DNA of 64,000 bases from Rahnella bruchi (GCF_003614975.1 NZ_QZWI01000008.1:62001-126000); one strand, 5' to 3'. Counted from the first letter of the stretch, positions 25,376-34,294 are shown. Notes: a model not told the origin generated them from the sequence alone. Numbers and translations are program-made.

Positions 25376-26137
25376 TTAATGAATCACCTGTGCCAGGAAC
25401 TCCCGCGTCCTTGCTGACTTCGGATTCGCAAAGAACTCCAGCGGCGGTGCCTGTTCCACGATCTCCCCACGATCCATAAAGATCACCCGGTCAGCTACCG
25501 TTCTCGCAAATCCCATTTCATGCGTCACACACAACATGGTCATGCCTTCTTCCGCCAGAGTGATCATGGTGTCCAGCACCTCTTTCACCATTTCCGGATC
25601 AAGCGCCGAAGTCGGTTCATCAAACAGCATGATTTTCGGCTTCATACACAGCGAGCGGGCGATGGCCACACGTTGTTGCTGACCACCGGAAAGCTGGCCG
25701 GGGAATTTATGCGCATGTTCGGCGATACGTACACGTTTCAGATAATGCATCGCCAGTTCTTCGGCTTCTTTCTTCGGCATCTTACGCACCCAGCACGGTG
25801 CCAGGGTGCAGTTCTGCAACACGGTCAGATGCGGGAACAGATTGAAGTGCTGGAACACCATGCCAACTTCGGTACGCACGCGTTCGATGTTACGCAGGTC
25901 GTCGTTCAGCTCGGTGCCGTCCACCACAATGCGCCCTTGCTGGTGTTCTTCCAGGTGGTTGATGCAACGAATGGTCGTTGATTTACCCGAGCCGGAAGGC
26001 CCGCACAGCACGATACGCTCGCGCGGTTTGACGCTCAGATTGATGTCTTTCAATACGTGGAATTGTCCGTACCACTTATTCACGTTTTCCAGCGTGATCA
26101 TCATATTTTGGTTTTCAGTGACTTGATGGTCGCTCAT
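25376..26137 (-). CDS. yhdZ: Amino-acid ABC transporter ATPase YhdZ (AapP)
   Basis: The 253-residue cytoplasmic ATPase of the general L-amino-acid ABC importer. Walker A is GPSGSGKST at about 47, the Q-loop lies in [16 protein letters not shown], the ABC signature is LSGGQQQR, Walker B is IMLFDEP and the switch His is in CVTHEMGF. The closest families are GlnQ, AapP and BztD. It is the last gene of the yhdWXYZ operon, eight bases after yhdY, with GAGG before the ATG. It should be expressed under nitrogen limitation from the sigma-54 promoter at 29665. Confidence 0.92.
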   Translation of the reverse strand: MSDHQVTENQNMMITLENVNKWYGQFHVLKDINLSVKPRERIVLCGPSGSGKSTTIRCINHLEEHQQGRIVVDGTELNDDLRNIERVRTEVGMVFQHFNLFPHLTVLQNCTLAPCWVRKMPKKEAEELAMHYLKRVRIAEHAHKFPGQLSGGQQQRVAIARSLCMKPKIMLFDEPTSALDPEMVKEVLDTMITLAEEGMTMLCVTHEMGFARTVADRVIFMDRGEIVEQAPPLEFFANPKSARTREFLAQVIH

Positions 26138-26145
26138 GGTTTACC

Positions 26146-27255
26146 TCAGTGTGCGGAACGTCCGGTGTGAAAGCGTCTTTCCAGATGCTGGCTATAACGC
26201 GACATGCTAAAACAGAAAATCCAGTAGACGGCGGCGGCGAAGACGTAGCCTTCAGTCGACATGCCGAGCCATTCCGGATCGACGGTGGCTTGCTGTACGC
26301 TGCTGAACAGGTCAAACAGGCCGATGATGATCACCAGACTGGTATCCTTGAACAACGCGATGATGGTGTTGACCAGACCCGGTATCACCATTTTCAGCGC
26401 CTGCGGCAAAATCACTAATCCCTGCGTTTTCCAGTAACCCAGTGCCAGAGATTCGGCGGCTTCGGTCTGGCCTTTCGGCAGCGCCTGTAAGCCGCCGCGC
26501 ACCACTTCGGCGACATACGCCGACTGGAACAGCACCACACCCACCAGCGCACGCACCAGTTTGTCGATACTCGTCCCTTCGGTCATAAACAGCGGCAGCA
26601 TCACCGAGGACATAAACAACACGGTAATCAGCGGCACACCGCGCCAGAACTCGATAAATACCACCGAGAGAATGCGCACGATCGGCAGACGTGAACGGCG
26701 CGCCAGCGCCAGCATAATGCCCAGCGGTAATGCCCCGGCGATACCGACGGCAGCGATAATCAGCGTCAGCGTCAGGCCACCCCACTGGCGGGTTTCGACG
26801 CGACTCAGGCCAAAGAATCCGCCGTACAGCATGAACCAGGTGAAAATCGGGAACAGCACCATCCAGCAGGCGATATACCGTCCGCGGCGCGGCATCGCTT
26901 TAAAGAAAATGGGTGCCAGCGTGAGCAGTCCGATAATCAGCGTGAGGTTAATGCGCCAGCGCTGATCAAACGGGTATAAGCCATACATAAACTGGCCGAA
27001 GCGGGCATGGATAAACACCCAGCAGGCACCGGCTTTGGTGCAGTCAGTTCGCGCAGTACCGACCCAGTTGGCCTGGAAAATTACCCAGTTCAGCAGCGGA
27101 GGGATCACCAGCCACATCAGCCATAGACAAAACAGCGTCAGCAGACTGTTAAACCAGCTGGAGAACAGATTTTTGCGCGCCCAGAGCACCGCGGTACCCA
27201 GTGGCGTACCGGGCTTCACGGCTCTGACTCCGGGAGGAAGTGTTGTCATCGTCAT
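26146..27255 (-). CDS. yhdY: Amino-acid ABC transporter permease YhdY (AapM)
   Basis: A 369-residue inner-membrane permease. The N-terminal third carries extra hydrophobic segments (VIPPLLNWVIFQANW and others) seen only in the Aap/Bzt type. The C-terminal half is the HisM-like domain with the EAA-type loop QTEAAESLALGYWKTQGLVILPQALKMVIP, which contacts the ATPase. It starts nine bases after yhdX behind AAGGGA. With YhdX it forms the heteromeric channel for a wide range of L-amino acids. Confidence 0.92.
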   Translation of the reverse strand: MTMTTLPPGVRAVKPGTPLGTAVLWARKNLFSSWFNSLLTLFCLWLMWLVIPPLLNWVIFQANWVGTARTDCTKAGACWVFIHARFGQFMYGLYPFDQRWRINLTLIIGLLTLAPIFFKAMPRRGRYIACWMVLFPIFTWFMLYGGFFGLSRVETRQWGGLTLTLIIAAVGIAGALPLGIMLALARRSRLPIVRILSVVFIEFWRGVPLITVLFMSSVMLPLFMTEGTSIDKLVRALVGVVLFQSAYVAEVVRGGLQALPKGQTEAAESLALGYWKTQGLVILPQALKMVIPGLVNTIIALFKDTSLVIIIGLFDLFSSVQQATVDPEWLGMSTEGYVFAAAVYWIFCFSMSRYSQHLERRFHTGRSAH

Positions 27256-27264
27256 GGGTTTCCC

Positions 27265-28443
27265 TTAACGCTCGACCAGCGCGATACGCCGGTTGTAGAT
27301 ATTCATCAGGAACGAAATCACCAGGCTGATGATCAGGTAAACCGACATGGTAATCGCAATGGTTTCAATCGCCTGACCGGTCTGATTGAGCACGGTACCG
27401 GCAAACAGCGACACCATATCCGGATAACCGATAGCGGCCGCCAGTGAGGAGTTTTTCACGATGTTGAGGTACTGGCTGGTCAGCGGCGGAATGATCACCC
27501 GCATCGCCTGCGGCAAAATCACCTGTCTCAGCGTGACCGGATTCGGCAGCCCCAGCGAGCGGGCGGCTTCATGCTGACCGTGCGAAACAGACTGAATGCC
27601 GGAGCGGATCACTTCAGCGATAAACGTTGAGGTATAGACCGACAGTGCCAGCGTTAACGCCGCCAGTTCCGGGATCAGCACCATGCCGCCGCGGAAGTTA
27701 AAACCGCGCAGCGCAGGAACATCCCAGTGCAGCGCAGGCCCGAAAATCAGGTGCGCCAGCGCCGGAAACACCACCAGCATAACAACCGCCCACGGCCAAA
27801 TATGCCAGACGCGTCCGGTGTGGATCTGGCGGAAATGGTTATAACGTTGCAGCGCGATAATGCCAAATATCGCCAGCAGCAGAGCGATAAAACCCGCCAG
27901 ACTGCCGGGGGCCAGTTCCGGCGACGGCAGATACAGGCCGCGGTTACTGACAAAAGCCAGATCAAACGCGTTCAGGCTCTGGCGAGGACCCGGTAAGTTG
28001 CGCAGTACCGCGAAGTACCAGAAGAAGATTTGTAACAGGGGTGGAATGTTACGGAACGTCTCGATATACACCGTCGAGACTTTACGGATCAACCAGTTAT
28101 CGGAAAGACGTCCTAAGCCGATAATGAACCCGAGAATGGAGGCAAAAACGATACAGAGTGCGGAAACCAGCAGGGTATTCAGCAGACCGATAACAAATAC
28201 GCGGGCGTAAGTGTCGCCTTCCTGGTAGTCAATGAGATGCTGAACAATGCCGAAACCGGCACCTTTTTCAAGAAAAGCAAATCCCGAGGTGATCCCTCGT
28301 GTAGTCAGATTGGTAATGGTGTTGTGGAGCAGGTAACCCAGACAGGCTACCAGCAACACCACCGCGAAAATTTGGTAAATCCAGGCTCGTACAGCTGGGT
28401 TGGTCAGCGACAACGAGACTTTTCCGGTTGGGCGTTGCGACAT
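27265..28443 (-). CDS. yhdX: Amino-acid ABC transporter permease YhdX (AapQ)
   Basis: A 392-residue inner-membrane permease of the general amino-acid transporter. The His/Glu/Gln-type permease domain includes YIETFRNIPPLLQIFFWYF at about 150 and the EAA-type loop HGQHEAARSLGLPNPVTLRQVILPQAMRVIIP at about 300. A large insert between helices (about 175-260) is typical of AapQ/BztB. MSQRPTGK at 28443 is the chosen start because GAGG lies five bases before it; the frame is open 20 codons further. It sits 102 bases downstream of yhdW, the usual place for a processing hairpin that favours binding-protein mRNA. Confidence 0.92.
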   Translation of the reverse strand: MSQRPTGKVSLSLTNPAVRAWIYQIFAVVLLVACLGYLLHNTITNLTTRGITSGFAFLEKGAGFGIVQHLIDYQEGDTYARVFVIGLLNTLLVSALCIVFASILGFIIGLGRLSDNWLIRKVSTVYIETFRNIPPLLQIFFWYFAVLRNLPGPRQSLNAFDLAFVSNRGLYLPSPELAPGSLAGFIALLLAIFGIIALQRYNHFRQIHTGRVWHIWPWAVVMLVVFPALAHLIFGPALHWDVPALRGFNFRGGMVLIPELAALTLALSVYTSTFIAEVIRSGIQSVSHGQHEAARSLGLPNPVTLRQVILPQAMRVIIPPLTSQYLNIVKNSSLAAAIGYPDMVSLFAGTVLNQTGQAIETIAITMSVYLIISLVISFLMNIYNRRIALVER

Positions 28444-28545
28444 AAAAACCTCGACCTGCAGGTAAAACAATGGAAGTGATGCACCGGGGAACGACCGGTG
28501 CATCAGCTTCCTTAAACACTTTTCAACGTCTTGTAGAAAGGGTAT

Positions 28546-29571
28546 TTAACGGACAGGTGGCGCGTACTGGATCCCGCCTTTATTCCACAATGCGTTCTGA
28601 CCACGTTTAATTTTCAGCTCGCTGCCCTGGCCGACGTTTCGCTCGAAGCTTTCGCCGTAGTTGCCGACCTGTTTAACGATTTTCACTACCCAGTCATTCG
28701 GCACTTTCAGATCAGCGCCGTAAGTCCCGGTTTTACCCAGCAGGTTGCTCATATCAGGCGTGGTCGGGTTTGCCGCCAGCTGATCGACGTTGGCAGAGGT
28801 CACGCCCATTTCTTCGGCGTTCAGCATGGCGAACAGGGACCAGCGCACGATAGCCAGCCAGTCTTCGTCACCACGGCGAACTACCGGACCCAGAGGTTCT
28901 TTAGAGATAACTTCCGGCAGAACCACGAAATCATCCGGTTTGCCCAGTTTGATACGCAGTGCGTACAGCTGAGACTGGTCAGATGCCAGGGTGTCACAAC
29001 GGCCTGAGTCCAGCGCTTTGGCGCTTTCGTCTGAACGGTCGAAGGTCACCGGGGTGTAAGTCATTTTGTTGGCTTTGAAGTAGTCTGCGACATTTAGCTC
29101 AGTGTCGGTACCCGCCTGCAAACAGACCGTTGCGCCATCAAGCTCTTTAGCACTTTTCAGGCCTGCTTTCTTGTGGGTCAGGAAGCCGATGCCGTCGTAA
29201 TAGTTTACGCCAGCGAAAATCATCCCCATGCCCGCGTCGCGGGAAGAGGTCCAGGTGGTGTTACGGGACAGGATGTCTACTTCGCCGGACTGCAGGGCGG
29301 TGAAACGCTCTTTTGCCGTCAGCGGGGTGTATTTCACTTTTTCAGAATCACCAAAAACAGCTGCTGCCACCGCGCGGCAGACATCAACGTCGATACCGGT
29401 GAATTTGCCTTTAGAATCCGCATAAGAGAAGCCTGGGAGGCCGTCACTGATGCCGCACTGAACAAATCCTTTCTTTTTAACTGCATCCAGAGTGGTACCT
29501 GCATGAGCCTGACCAGCCAGTGTCACGAAGCTTGCTGCGGCAATCAGCGTTGAGAGCAATATTTTTTTCAT
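28546..29571 (-). CDS. yhdW: Amino-acid ABC transporter binding protein YhdW (AapJ)
   Basis: The 341-residue periplasmic receptor of the general L-amino-acid importer. Residues 1-22 are a Sec signal (MKKILLSTLIAAASFVTLAGQAHA). The mature part has the family-3 solute-binding fold: TLDAVKKKGFVQCGISDGLPGFSYAD, GIDVDVCRAVAAAVFGD, and the long AapJ-type C-terminal extension ending NKGGIQYAPPVR. ACAGGAC lies six bases before the ATG. It is the first and, as usual, probably the most abundantly expressed gene of the operon. A sigma-54 promoter lies about 100 bases upstream, linking it to nitrogen control. Confidence 0.93.
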   Translation of the reverse strand: MKKILLSTLIAAASFVTLAGQAHAGTTLDAVKKKGFVQCGISDGLPGFSYADSKGKFTGIDVDVCRAVAAAVFGDSEKVKYTPLTAKERFTALQSGEVDILSRNTTWTSSRDAGMGMIFAGVNYYDGIGFLTHKKAGLKSAKELDGATVCLQAGTDTELNVADYFKANKMTYTPVTFDRSDESAKALDSGRCDTLASDQSQLYALRIKLGKPDDFVVLPEVISKEPLGPVVRRGDEDWLAIVRWSLFAMLNAEEMGVTSANVDQLAANPTTPDMSNLLGKTGTYGADLKVPNDWVVKIVKQVGNYGESFERNVGQGSELKIKRGQNALWNKGGIQYAPPVR

Positions 29572-29664
29572 AAAGCGTCCTGTGAGACAAAACTGAAAAT
29601 TATTATTGTGTGAGTGCCGGAGCACCCTGTCTGTTTATGGGGCAACGCCCTCTGCACCTGTCAT

Positions 29665-29680
29665 TGCAAAGGGAGTGCCA
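29665..29680 (-). promoter_or_regulatory. Sigma-54 (RpoN) promoter for yhdWXYZ
   Basis: On the minus strand this reads TGGCACTCCCTTTGCA. The invariant GG and GC are ten bases apart, and the TGGCAC and TTGCA elements are exact. It lies about 95-110 bases upstream of the yhdW start codon. In E. coli this operon is, as I recall, part of the NtrC nitrogen-limitation response. Confidence 0.8.
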
Positions 29681-29897
29681 ACATGAAAAACGCCTCATCA
29701 ATCAAGTCACGCACTGGAATTGCACAGTAACATTGACGGGCGTTATAAGACTTATTGCCCTGTTTAAGTGCGCGGTCAATGTGGCTGCTTTAAAAGGGTG
29801 CGGATTATTTCAATATTGGAGTGCAGATCGCGGTCTTTGAAGGGAAGGGAAATACGGTGTCATATTTGGAAAAAAAATGAGGCAAAACGATGAGTAA

Positions 29898-29925
29898 ATC
29901 TCTCAGACCAGATGGCCTGAGAGAT
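29898..29925 (-). terminator. Hairpin after the amidotransferase-like gene
   Basis: The stem ATCTCTCAG/CTGAGAGAT has a ten-base loop and lies 19-46 bases past the stop codon of the minus-strand gene. On that strand it is followed only by a short TTTA, so it is a modest terminator candidate. Confidence 0.5.
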
Positions 29926-29943
29926 ATTCAGAAACAGACAGGC

Positions 29944-30630
29944 TCAGAGAAGGGACTTTATCAGTGCAGCCACCAGCGGCGGAAGCTGACCTTTTAATGC
30001 GGCGCGCTCCGGCTGGAACAGCGTCGCGACAAAAAACGGATGGCCGGGCAGTTCGATGGCGCGAACTTCGCCCGTGGCATCGTGCCCTATCATCTGCAAT
30101 GGTTGCGCTTCCAATGCGGTCTGAAAAGCGGGATTTATGCCGTAACGGCAGTGATAACCCTCTTCGACCTCCAGCCGGCCATAGGCGCGTGCTGCCAGGC
30201 TGTCCGGGATAAAGGTGATGGCGTTTTTAACTTCCACCATTTCGCACGTCAGGGCGCTGATCACCAGCCGGCCTTCAGTGTCGGTTTCGCCATGCCCGGC
30301 ATCCTGCCAGTCCATCACATTGCGGGCATATTCAATGATCGCATGCTGAAAACCCCCGCAGGTACCGAGGAAAGGTTTACGGTTTTCGCGGGCAAAACGG
30401 ATAGCGCTCAGGGCACCTTCGGTTGAGCGATACGGGCTGCCGGGAACACACCAGAAAGCGTCGTAGTTTTGCAAAATTTCAGGGGTAATGTTGTCGGTTG
30501 CGAGCCAGTCGGCGTGAATTTCAGTGCTGAAGTGTTGTGCTGCAAGGTCGATAGCAAGGGGGATAGCTTGGTGGGCCGTGATCGCGCAGTGGTAGTCTCC
30601 GACCAGCGCCAGACGAACAGAGGTTTTCAT
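29944..30630 (-). CDS. Class I glutamine-amidotransferase-like protein
   Basis: A 228-residue protein related to the C-terminal glutaminase domain of CTP synthase but standing alone. The opening VRLALVGDYHCAITAHQAIPLAID, the PGSPYRSTEGAL oxyanion region and the nucleophile elbow LGTCGGFQHAIIEYARNV match CTP-synthase-like amidotransferases; His and Glu of the triad are in GHPFFVATLFQPE. Some relatives are annotated as selenoproteins with Sec in the nucleophile position; here it is an ordinary Cys codon. No synthetase partner is adjacent. The ATG at 30630 has GGAGAG upstream and a GTG overlaps it. The reaction is unknown. Confidence 0.8.
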   Translation of the reverse strand: MKTSVRLALVGDYHCAITAHQAIPLAIDLAAQHFSTEIHADWLATDNITPEILQNYDAFWCVPGSPYRSTEGALSAIRFARENRKPFLGTCGGFQHAIIEYARNVMDWQDAGHGETDTEGRLVISALTCEMVEVKNAITFIPDSLAARAYGRLEVEEGYHCRYGINPAFQTALEAQPLQMIGHDATGEVRAIELPGHPFFVATLFQPERAALKGQLPPLVAALIKSLL

Positions 30631-30730
30631 CACTTCTCTCCAGGGCAGGTAAAAATAGAGGTTACAGAAAAGCGATTAATCTGTCGTGAGAATTATTTTC
30701 ATCAGCTCATTTACGCAGATAAAAGCCATT

Positions 30731-30754
30731 AAAAAACCCACATGAAGTGGGTTT
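30731..30754 (-). terminator. Terminator after the 61-residue protein gene
   Basis: On the minus strand AACCCAC and GTGGGTT pair around a five-base loop and are followed by a run of six Ts. It ends transcription of the 61-residue protein gene before the divergently placed promoter region of the amidotransferase-like gene. Confidence 0.8.
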
Positions 30755-30775
30755 CTGTCAGGCGACGCTTACACA

Positions 30776-30961
30776 TCATTCGCCTTTGTCGGCATTGCCT
30801 TTGATGAGCTTACGCGCGGCGGCAATCTGCTCGTTGTCCGGTGCCTTGGGCCTGGCTTTATTCAGTGCTGTGCTGAGGCCGGAACGTCCCCAGAGGTCAA
30901 AACTGTCTTCCTCCTTGAGATGGTCAAAGATGGAAGGTGTCGCGTCAGGTTTTTTAGCCAT
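30776..30961 (-). CDS. Small protein of unknown function, 61 aa
   Basis: A short, charged, soluble protein (MAKKPDATPSIFDHLKEED ... IKGNADKGE) with no membrane segment, signal or family I can name. SIFDHLKEEDSFDLWGRSGLS is the most ordered stretch. It is flanked by a terminator on each side, which supports an independent transcript, and has its own upstream AAGAGA, although the spacing to the ATG is long. The frame is open further upstream, but that part would run through the preceding terminator. It lies directly downstream of the lipid A acyltransferase gene on the same strand. Confidence 0.5.
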   Translation of the reverse strand: MAKKPDATPSIFDHLKEEDSFDLWGRSGLSTALNKARPKAPDNEQIAAARKLIKGNADKGE

Positions 30962-30995
30962 GAAAATTACAAATCTCTTATGGATGCGTTCAATG

Positions 30996-31023
30996 AAAAA
31001 GCCCGGCGCATTGCATCGGGCTT
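30996..31023 (-). terminator. Terminator after the lipid A acyltransferase gene
   Basis: On the minus strand AAGCCCG and CGGGCTT flank a short loop and are followed by five Ts. It lies 25-50 bases past the lpxP-like stop codon, separating that gene from the 61-residue protein. Confidence 0.8.
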
Positions 31024-31047
31024 CTGTTTTATCACGTCTGGCACTTA

Positions 31048-31965
31048 TCAATAAAGAGAAGGCGTTCCTGCCGGACGGGTTTTAAAGCGGCGGTGCAGCC
31101 AGAGGTACTGGTCTGGCGCACGCATAATTTCTTTCTCGATCACGCGATTCATGTACGCCGCAGCGGCCATTTCGTCATCAATCGGGTAATCCTGCAACTG
31201 CGGCTGGATCACCAGTTCATAGCCTTTACCGAGGGCTTTTCTTACCAGTACCACAGTGACCAGCGCAGGTTTCGCCAGACGCGCCAGCATGAAGGTGCCA
31301 CTGGTCGTTGCAGCCTGATCAACCGCGAATAAAGGTGCAAAGACGCTGCCTCGCGGGCCGTAGTCCTGATCCGGTGCAAACCAGACCGCTTCGCCTTTTT
31401 TCAGCGCGTGAACCATACCGCGTAAATCTTTGCGATCGAGCATGGCCTTGTTGGAGCGCATACGCCCCCAGGTCTGCACGAATTCCATCGCTTTATTGTT
31501 GTGCGGACGGTACATCGCCATCATCGGCTGACATAAGCCCATCGCACGGCCACCCAGTTCCAGCGACATGAAATGCACGCCGATCACCAGTACGCCTTGT
31601 TTGTTTTCCTGCGCTTTTTTCAGATTGTGCAGGCCGCTAACGTCAAACCAGCGTTTCACACGGGCATCTGACCAGAACCAGGCCATACCGGTTTCCAGTA
31701 AGCCCATGCCGAGAGATTCGAAGTTGCTGATGATGCGTGCTTCAACCTGATCAGAAGGCAATTCCGGGAAGCACAATTGCAGGTTGCGGCGGGTAATCGA
31801 CACACGGCGCTTAAGGAAACGCATCGACGTTCGGCCAAGCCAGATCCCCAGACGATTTAACACCGGATAAGGGAGCTGAACTAACAGGAACAGGACGCCC
31901 AGGCCAAACCAGGTCAGCCAGTAGCGTGGATGTAAAAATGAAGCACGAAAGCGAGGAGAAGTCAT
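31048..31965 (-). CDS. lpxP: Lipid A late acyltransferase (LpxP/LpxL family)
   Basis: A 305-residue inner-membrane enzyme that adds a secondary acyl chain from acyl-ACP to Kdo2-lipid IVA. One N-terminal membrane anchor (YWLTWFGLGVLFLLVQLPYPVL) precedes the catalytic domain with the HX4E motif in GVHFMSLELGGRAM at about 130, and RMRSNKAMLDRKDLRGMV and VWFAPDQDYGPRGS downstream. HFMSLELGG and MMAMYRPHNN agree better with E. coli LpxP (cold-induced palmitoleoyl transferase) than with LpxL, while other parts are LpxL-like. The symbol is therefore tentative. It is followed by its own terminator. Confidence 0.8.
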   Translation of the reverse strand: MTSPRFRASFLHPRYWLTWFGLGVLFLLVQLPYPVLNRLGIWLGRTSMRFLKRRVSITRRNLQLCFPELPSDQVEARIISNFESLGMGLLETGMAWFWSDARVKRWFDVSGLHNLKKAQENKQGVLVIGVHFMSLELGGRAMGLCQPMMAMYRPHNNKAMEFVQTWGRMRSNKAMLDRKDLRGMVHALKKGEAVWFAPDQDYGPRGSVFAPLFAVDQAATTSGTFMLARLAKPALVTVVLVRKALGKGYELVIQPQLQDYPIDDEMAAAAYMNRVIEKEIMRAPDQYLWLHRRFKTRPAGTPSLY

Positions 31966-32381
31966 AAAAGCCTAATCATCTGCATAAAAAACCGGTGTAA
32001 CGCGTAAGGAGATGCCTCAGTCGCGATACGGATTGTCTTACAAAGAGTGGGACAGCGTGTGTCGGCAAACGTTTTTGAAAAGACACAAGTTGACGCAATT
32101 TTTACTCTATCAAGACACTGTTAAAAGGCGGGATCGCGAAGCTGAAGGGCTGTCCGTAGGCGTTGAGCGGCGAGTACGACCTTACGTAGAGTATAACATG
32201 CTGGTTGATCTAACCGGAGGGGGTAATTGTCCGATAAACGCACTATTTACCGTTTATTTACGTCCAGTTTTGGACGGGTGAATGAAAACGCTACGCAAAG
32301 AAGAGATTAGGTTTTGGAAACTAAAATGGCCGGTATGCGGTATCAGCATGTCCGACGAATCAGACATGCTGAAACGTAATA
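31966..32381. other. Intergenic region between the lpxP-like and doxX-like genes
   Basis: About 415 bases with no supported gene. It holds the presumed lpxP promoter (AT-rich 32090-32135) and two hairpins: CGTCCA/TGGACG at about 32262-32277, and a perfect nine-base stem CAGCATGTC/GACATGCTG at 32344-32371 just past the DoxX stop codon. The latter has no T-run on the DoxX strand. The plus-strand frame at 32012-32281 lacks a ribosome site and any similarity I recognise. Confidence 0.45.
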
Positions 32382-32813
32382 TCAGCGGTACAGCGGGTTG
32401 CTCATTATGGAATAACGGCCACTTCCGTACAGAGCAATCACGATGGCTGCCATGAAGTAATACACGATGTCTTCAATGGCCCAGGCACCGACCGGTGATA
32501 ATGCGAAAGTATGGTGGATGCCGACCATCAGCCAGGCCACGACCATCGTCGCTGCTGCAGACAGAGCGGCGAGGCGGGTGAATATCCCCAACATCATCAT
32601 GACCGGGGCGATAACCTCACCGATGATTACGCCATAGGCGACAAACGCCGGAATGCCATAACCCGCCAGCATGCCCTGAATGCCGCCCAGCCCGTCGTGA
32701 AGTTTATGCCAGCCATGGAAAATCAGCAGACCGTATGTGATGCGTAATAGCAAAATGGCCAGATCAGGTTTGTTCAGCGCGGCGGTAAAACGAAGATAGA
32801 GTGGCTTCATCAT
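32382..32813 (-). CDS. DoxX-family membrane protein
   Basis: A 143-residue protein with four hydrophobic segments of the DoxX/SURF4-like family. LAILLLRITYGLLIFHGWHKLHDGLGGIQGMLAGYG and VIIGEVIAPVMMMLGIFTRLAALSAAATMVVAWLM are the signature stretches. Bacterial DoxX proteins are linked to redox or quinone-associated functions and thiosulfate metabolism in archaea, but the role of this one is unknown. GGAG lies five bases before the first of two tandem ATG codons. It stands alone between fis and the lpxP-like gene. Confidence 0.85.
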   Translation of the reverse strand: MMKPLYLRFTAALNKPDLAILLLRITYGLLIFHGWHKLHDGLGGIQGMLAGYGIPAFVAYGVIIGEVIAPVMMMLGIFTRLAALSAAATMVVAWLMVGIHHTFALSPVGAWAIEDIVYYFMAAIVIALYGSGRYSIMSNPLYR

Positions 32814-32956
32814 GGTGACTCCGGGAGACGTATTTATTGTCTCTCTAAAGTAATTCTTAATTGCTAAACAGAGGGGAGAATTATTCTCATTTGGGTTGAT
32901 CTGGGTTAGGTTTTGAGCAAATTTTCAGCTAAAGGTCTGCTGGTAAAGCAGAAAAC

Positions 32957-32990
32957 AAAAAGGCGCCCTCCTTGCGGAAAGCGCCTTTTT
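32957..32990 (-). terminator. Terminator of the dusB-fis operon
   Basis: AAAAAGGCGC and GCGCCTTTTT form a perfect ten-base stem around a 14-base loop. It starts 21 bases past the fis stop codon and ends in a T-run on the minus strand. Confidence 0.9.
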
Positions 32991-33010
32991 AAGACATCGA
33001 CTGATTAGTA

Positions 33011-33307
33011 TCAGTTCATGCCGTATTTTTTCAATTTCTTACGCAGCGTACCGCGGTTGATACCCATCATCAGGGCCGCACGAGTCTGGTTGCCACGGGT
33101 GTACTGCATCACCATGTCTAACAGTGGCTGTTCAACTTCAGCCAATACCAACTCATACAGGTCATTCACGTCCTGACCATTCAATTGAGCAAAATAGCCC
33201 TTAAGTGCTTGTTTTACCGAGTCACGCAGGGGTTTTTGGGTTACCTGATCCTGAGAATTAACGGTAGAAACGGTCAGTACGTCAGAATTCACGCGTTGTT
33301 CGAACAT
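33011..33307 (-). CDS. fis: Nucleoid protein and transcription factor Fis
   Basis: The 98-residue homodimeric nucleoid protein that bends DNA, activates rRNA and tRNA promoters and assists site-specific recombination. The sequence is essentially that of E. coli Fis: the N-terminal beta-hairpin arm ([22 protein letters not shown]), the helical dimer core and the C-terminal helix-turn-helix ([25 protein letters not shown]). It is the second gene of the dusB-fis operon, 21 bases after dusB. The GC-rich discriminator of the operon promoter implies growth-rate and ppGpp control. Confidence 0.98.
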   Translation of the reverse strand: MFEQRVNSDVLTVSTVNSQDQVTQKPLRDSVKQALKGYFAQLNGQDVNDLYELVLAEVEQPLLDMVMQYTRGNQTRAALMMGINRGTLRKKLKKYGMN

Positions 33308-33328
33308 AGTTCTGTCAGCTCTTTTTTG

Positions 33329-34294
33329 TTACGCAAGATTTTCGAAATATGCTTCCAACGCCTCCAGCTGTTCGCTGGCATCCTCTATGGCGTTGAAGGA
33401 GCGCCGAAACTGGTCACTCGGGGCATGCTCCTGGAGATACCAGGAAACATGCTTACGGGCGATACGGAATCCCTTGCCTTGACCGTAAAAGTCGTGCAAT
33501 TCCCGTACGTGCCCTATTAACAAGCGCTGTACCTCACCCAAAGGCGGTGGCGGTAACAGTTCCCCTGTGTCCAGATAGTGCTGGATTTCCCGGAAGATCC
33601 AGGGTCTCCCCTGAGCGGCACGTCCTATCATCAGAGCATCAGCTCCGGTGTAGTCGAGCACCGCTCTGGCTTTATGCGGGTCAGTTATGTCGCCATTCGC
33701 GATAATCGGAATGGAAACACTCTGCTTAACTGTCCGAATACTGTCGTACTCTGCTTCTCCATTGAAGAGGCAGGCACGGGTTCGGCCATGAATAGTCAGG
33801 GCCTGAATTCCACAGTCTTCAGCCAATTGGGCAATTTGTACACAGTTACGGTGTTCCGGTGCCCAACCAGTACGAATTTTCAACGTGACTGGCACATCTA
33901 CCGCATTCACAACGGTAGTGAGGATTTGTTTAACCAAATCCGGATACTGCAGTAATGCAGAACCTGCCAGTTTGCGGTTCACTTTCTTGGCCGGGCAGCC
34001 CATATTGATATCAATGATTTGCGCACCGCTTTCCACGTTAATTCGTGCAGCAGCCGCCATATCTTCGGGGTCACAACCGGCAATTTGCACGGCGCGGATC
34101 CCCGGTTCATCGTTATGTACCATGCGCAAACGTGACTTATCCGTCCGCCACACCTCCGGATTGGAGGAGAGCATTTCAGATACTGCCATTCCAGCCCCCA
34201 TCGCATGACATAAGGCACGAAAGGGTCGGTCAGTGATACCGGCCATTGGGGCCGCAATCAGGCAATTTGTAAGCTGGTGGTGTCCGATGCGCAT
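33329..34294 (-). CDS. dusB: tRNA-dihydrouridine synthase B
   Basis: A 321-residue FMN enzyme that reduces uridine to dihydrouridine in the D-loop of tRNAs. The N-terminal TIM barrel shows [17 protein letters not shown], the catalytic Cys in [40 protein letters not shown] and [10 protein letters not shown]. The C-terminal helical tRNA-binding domain ends [32 protein letters not shown]. It matches E. coli DusB over its full length. It is the promoter-proximal gene of the fis operon. Confidence 0.97.
   Translation of the reverse strand: MRIGHHQLTNCLIAAPMAGITDRPFRALCHAMGAGMAVSEMLSSNPEVWRTDKSRLRMVHNDEPGIRAVQIAGCDPEDMAAAARINVESGAQIIDINMGCPAKKVNRKLAGSALLQYPDLVKQILTTVVNAVDVPVTLKIRTGWAPEHRNCVQIAQLAEDCGIQALTIHGRTRACLFNGEAEYDSIRTVKQSVSIPIIANGDITDPHKARAVLDYTGADALMIGRAAQGRPWIFREIQHYLDTGELLPPPPLGEVQRLLIGHVRELHDFYGQGKGFRIARKHVSWYLQEHAPSDQFRRSFNAIEDASEQLEALEAYFENLA

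Larger units (their letters stand above)
29572..29943. other. Upstream regulatory region of yhdWXYZ
   Basis: About 370 bases without a gene. Its yhdW-proximal part holds the sigma-54 promoter at 29665-29680. The distal part (29700-29880) would be the place for NtrC enhancer sites; half-site-like TGCAC elements occur but no convincing palindrome. An inverted repeat at 29898-29925 belongs to the 3' end of the next minus-strand gene. The plus-strand frame at 29610-29840 has no coding character. Confidence 0.5.

Noticed and set aside
29610-29840. Plus-strand frame of 76 codons upstream of yhdW
   Set aside because: It runs through the sigma-54 promoter on the opposite strand and has no coding character.
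32012-32281. Plus-strand frame of 89 codons upstream of the lpxP-like gene
   Set aside because: No ribosome site, no recognisable similarity, and it overlaps the presumed divergent promoter region.
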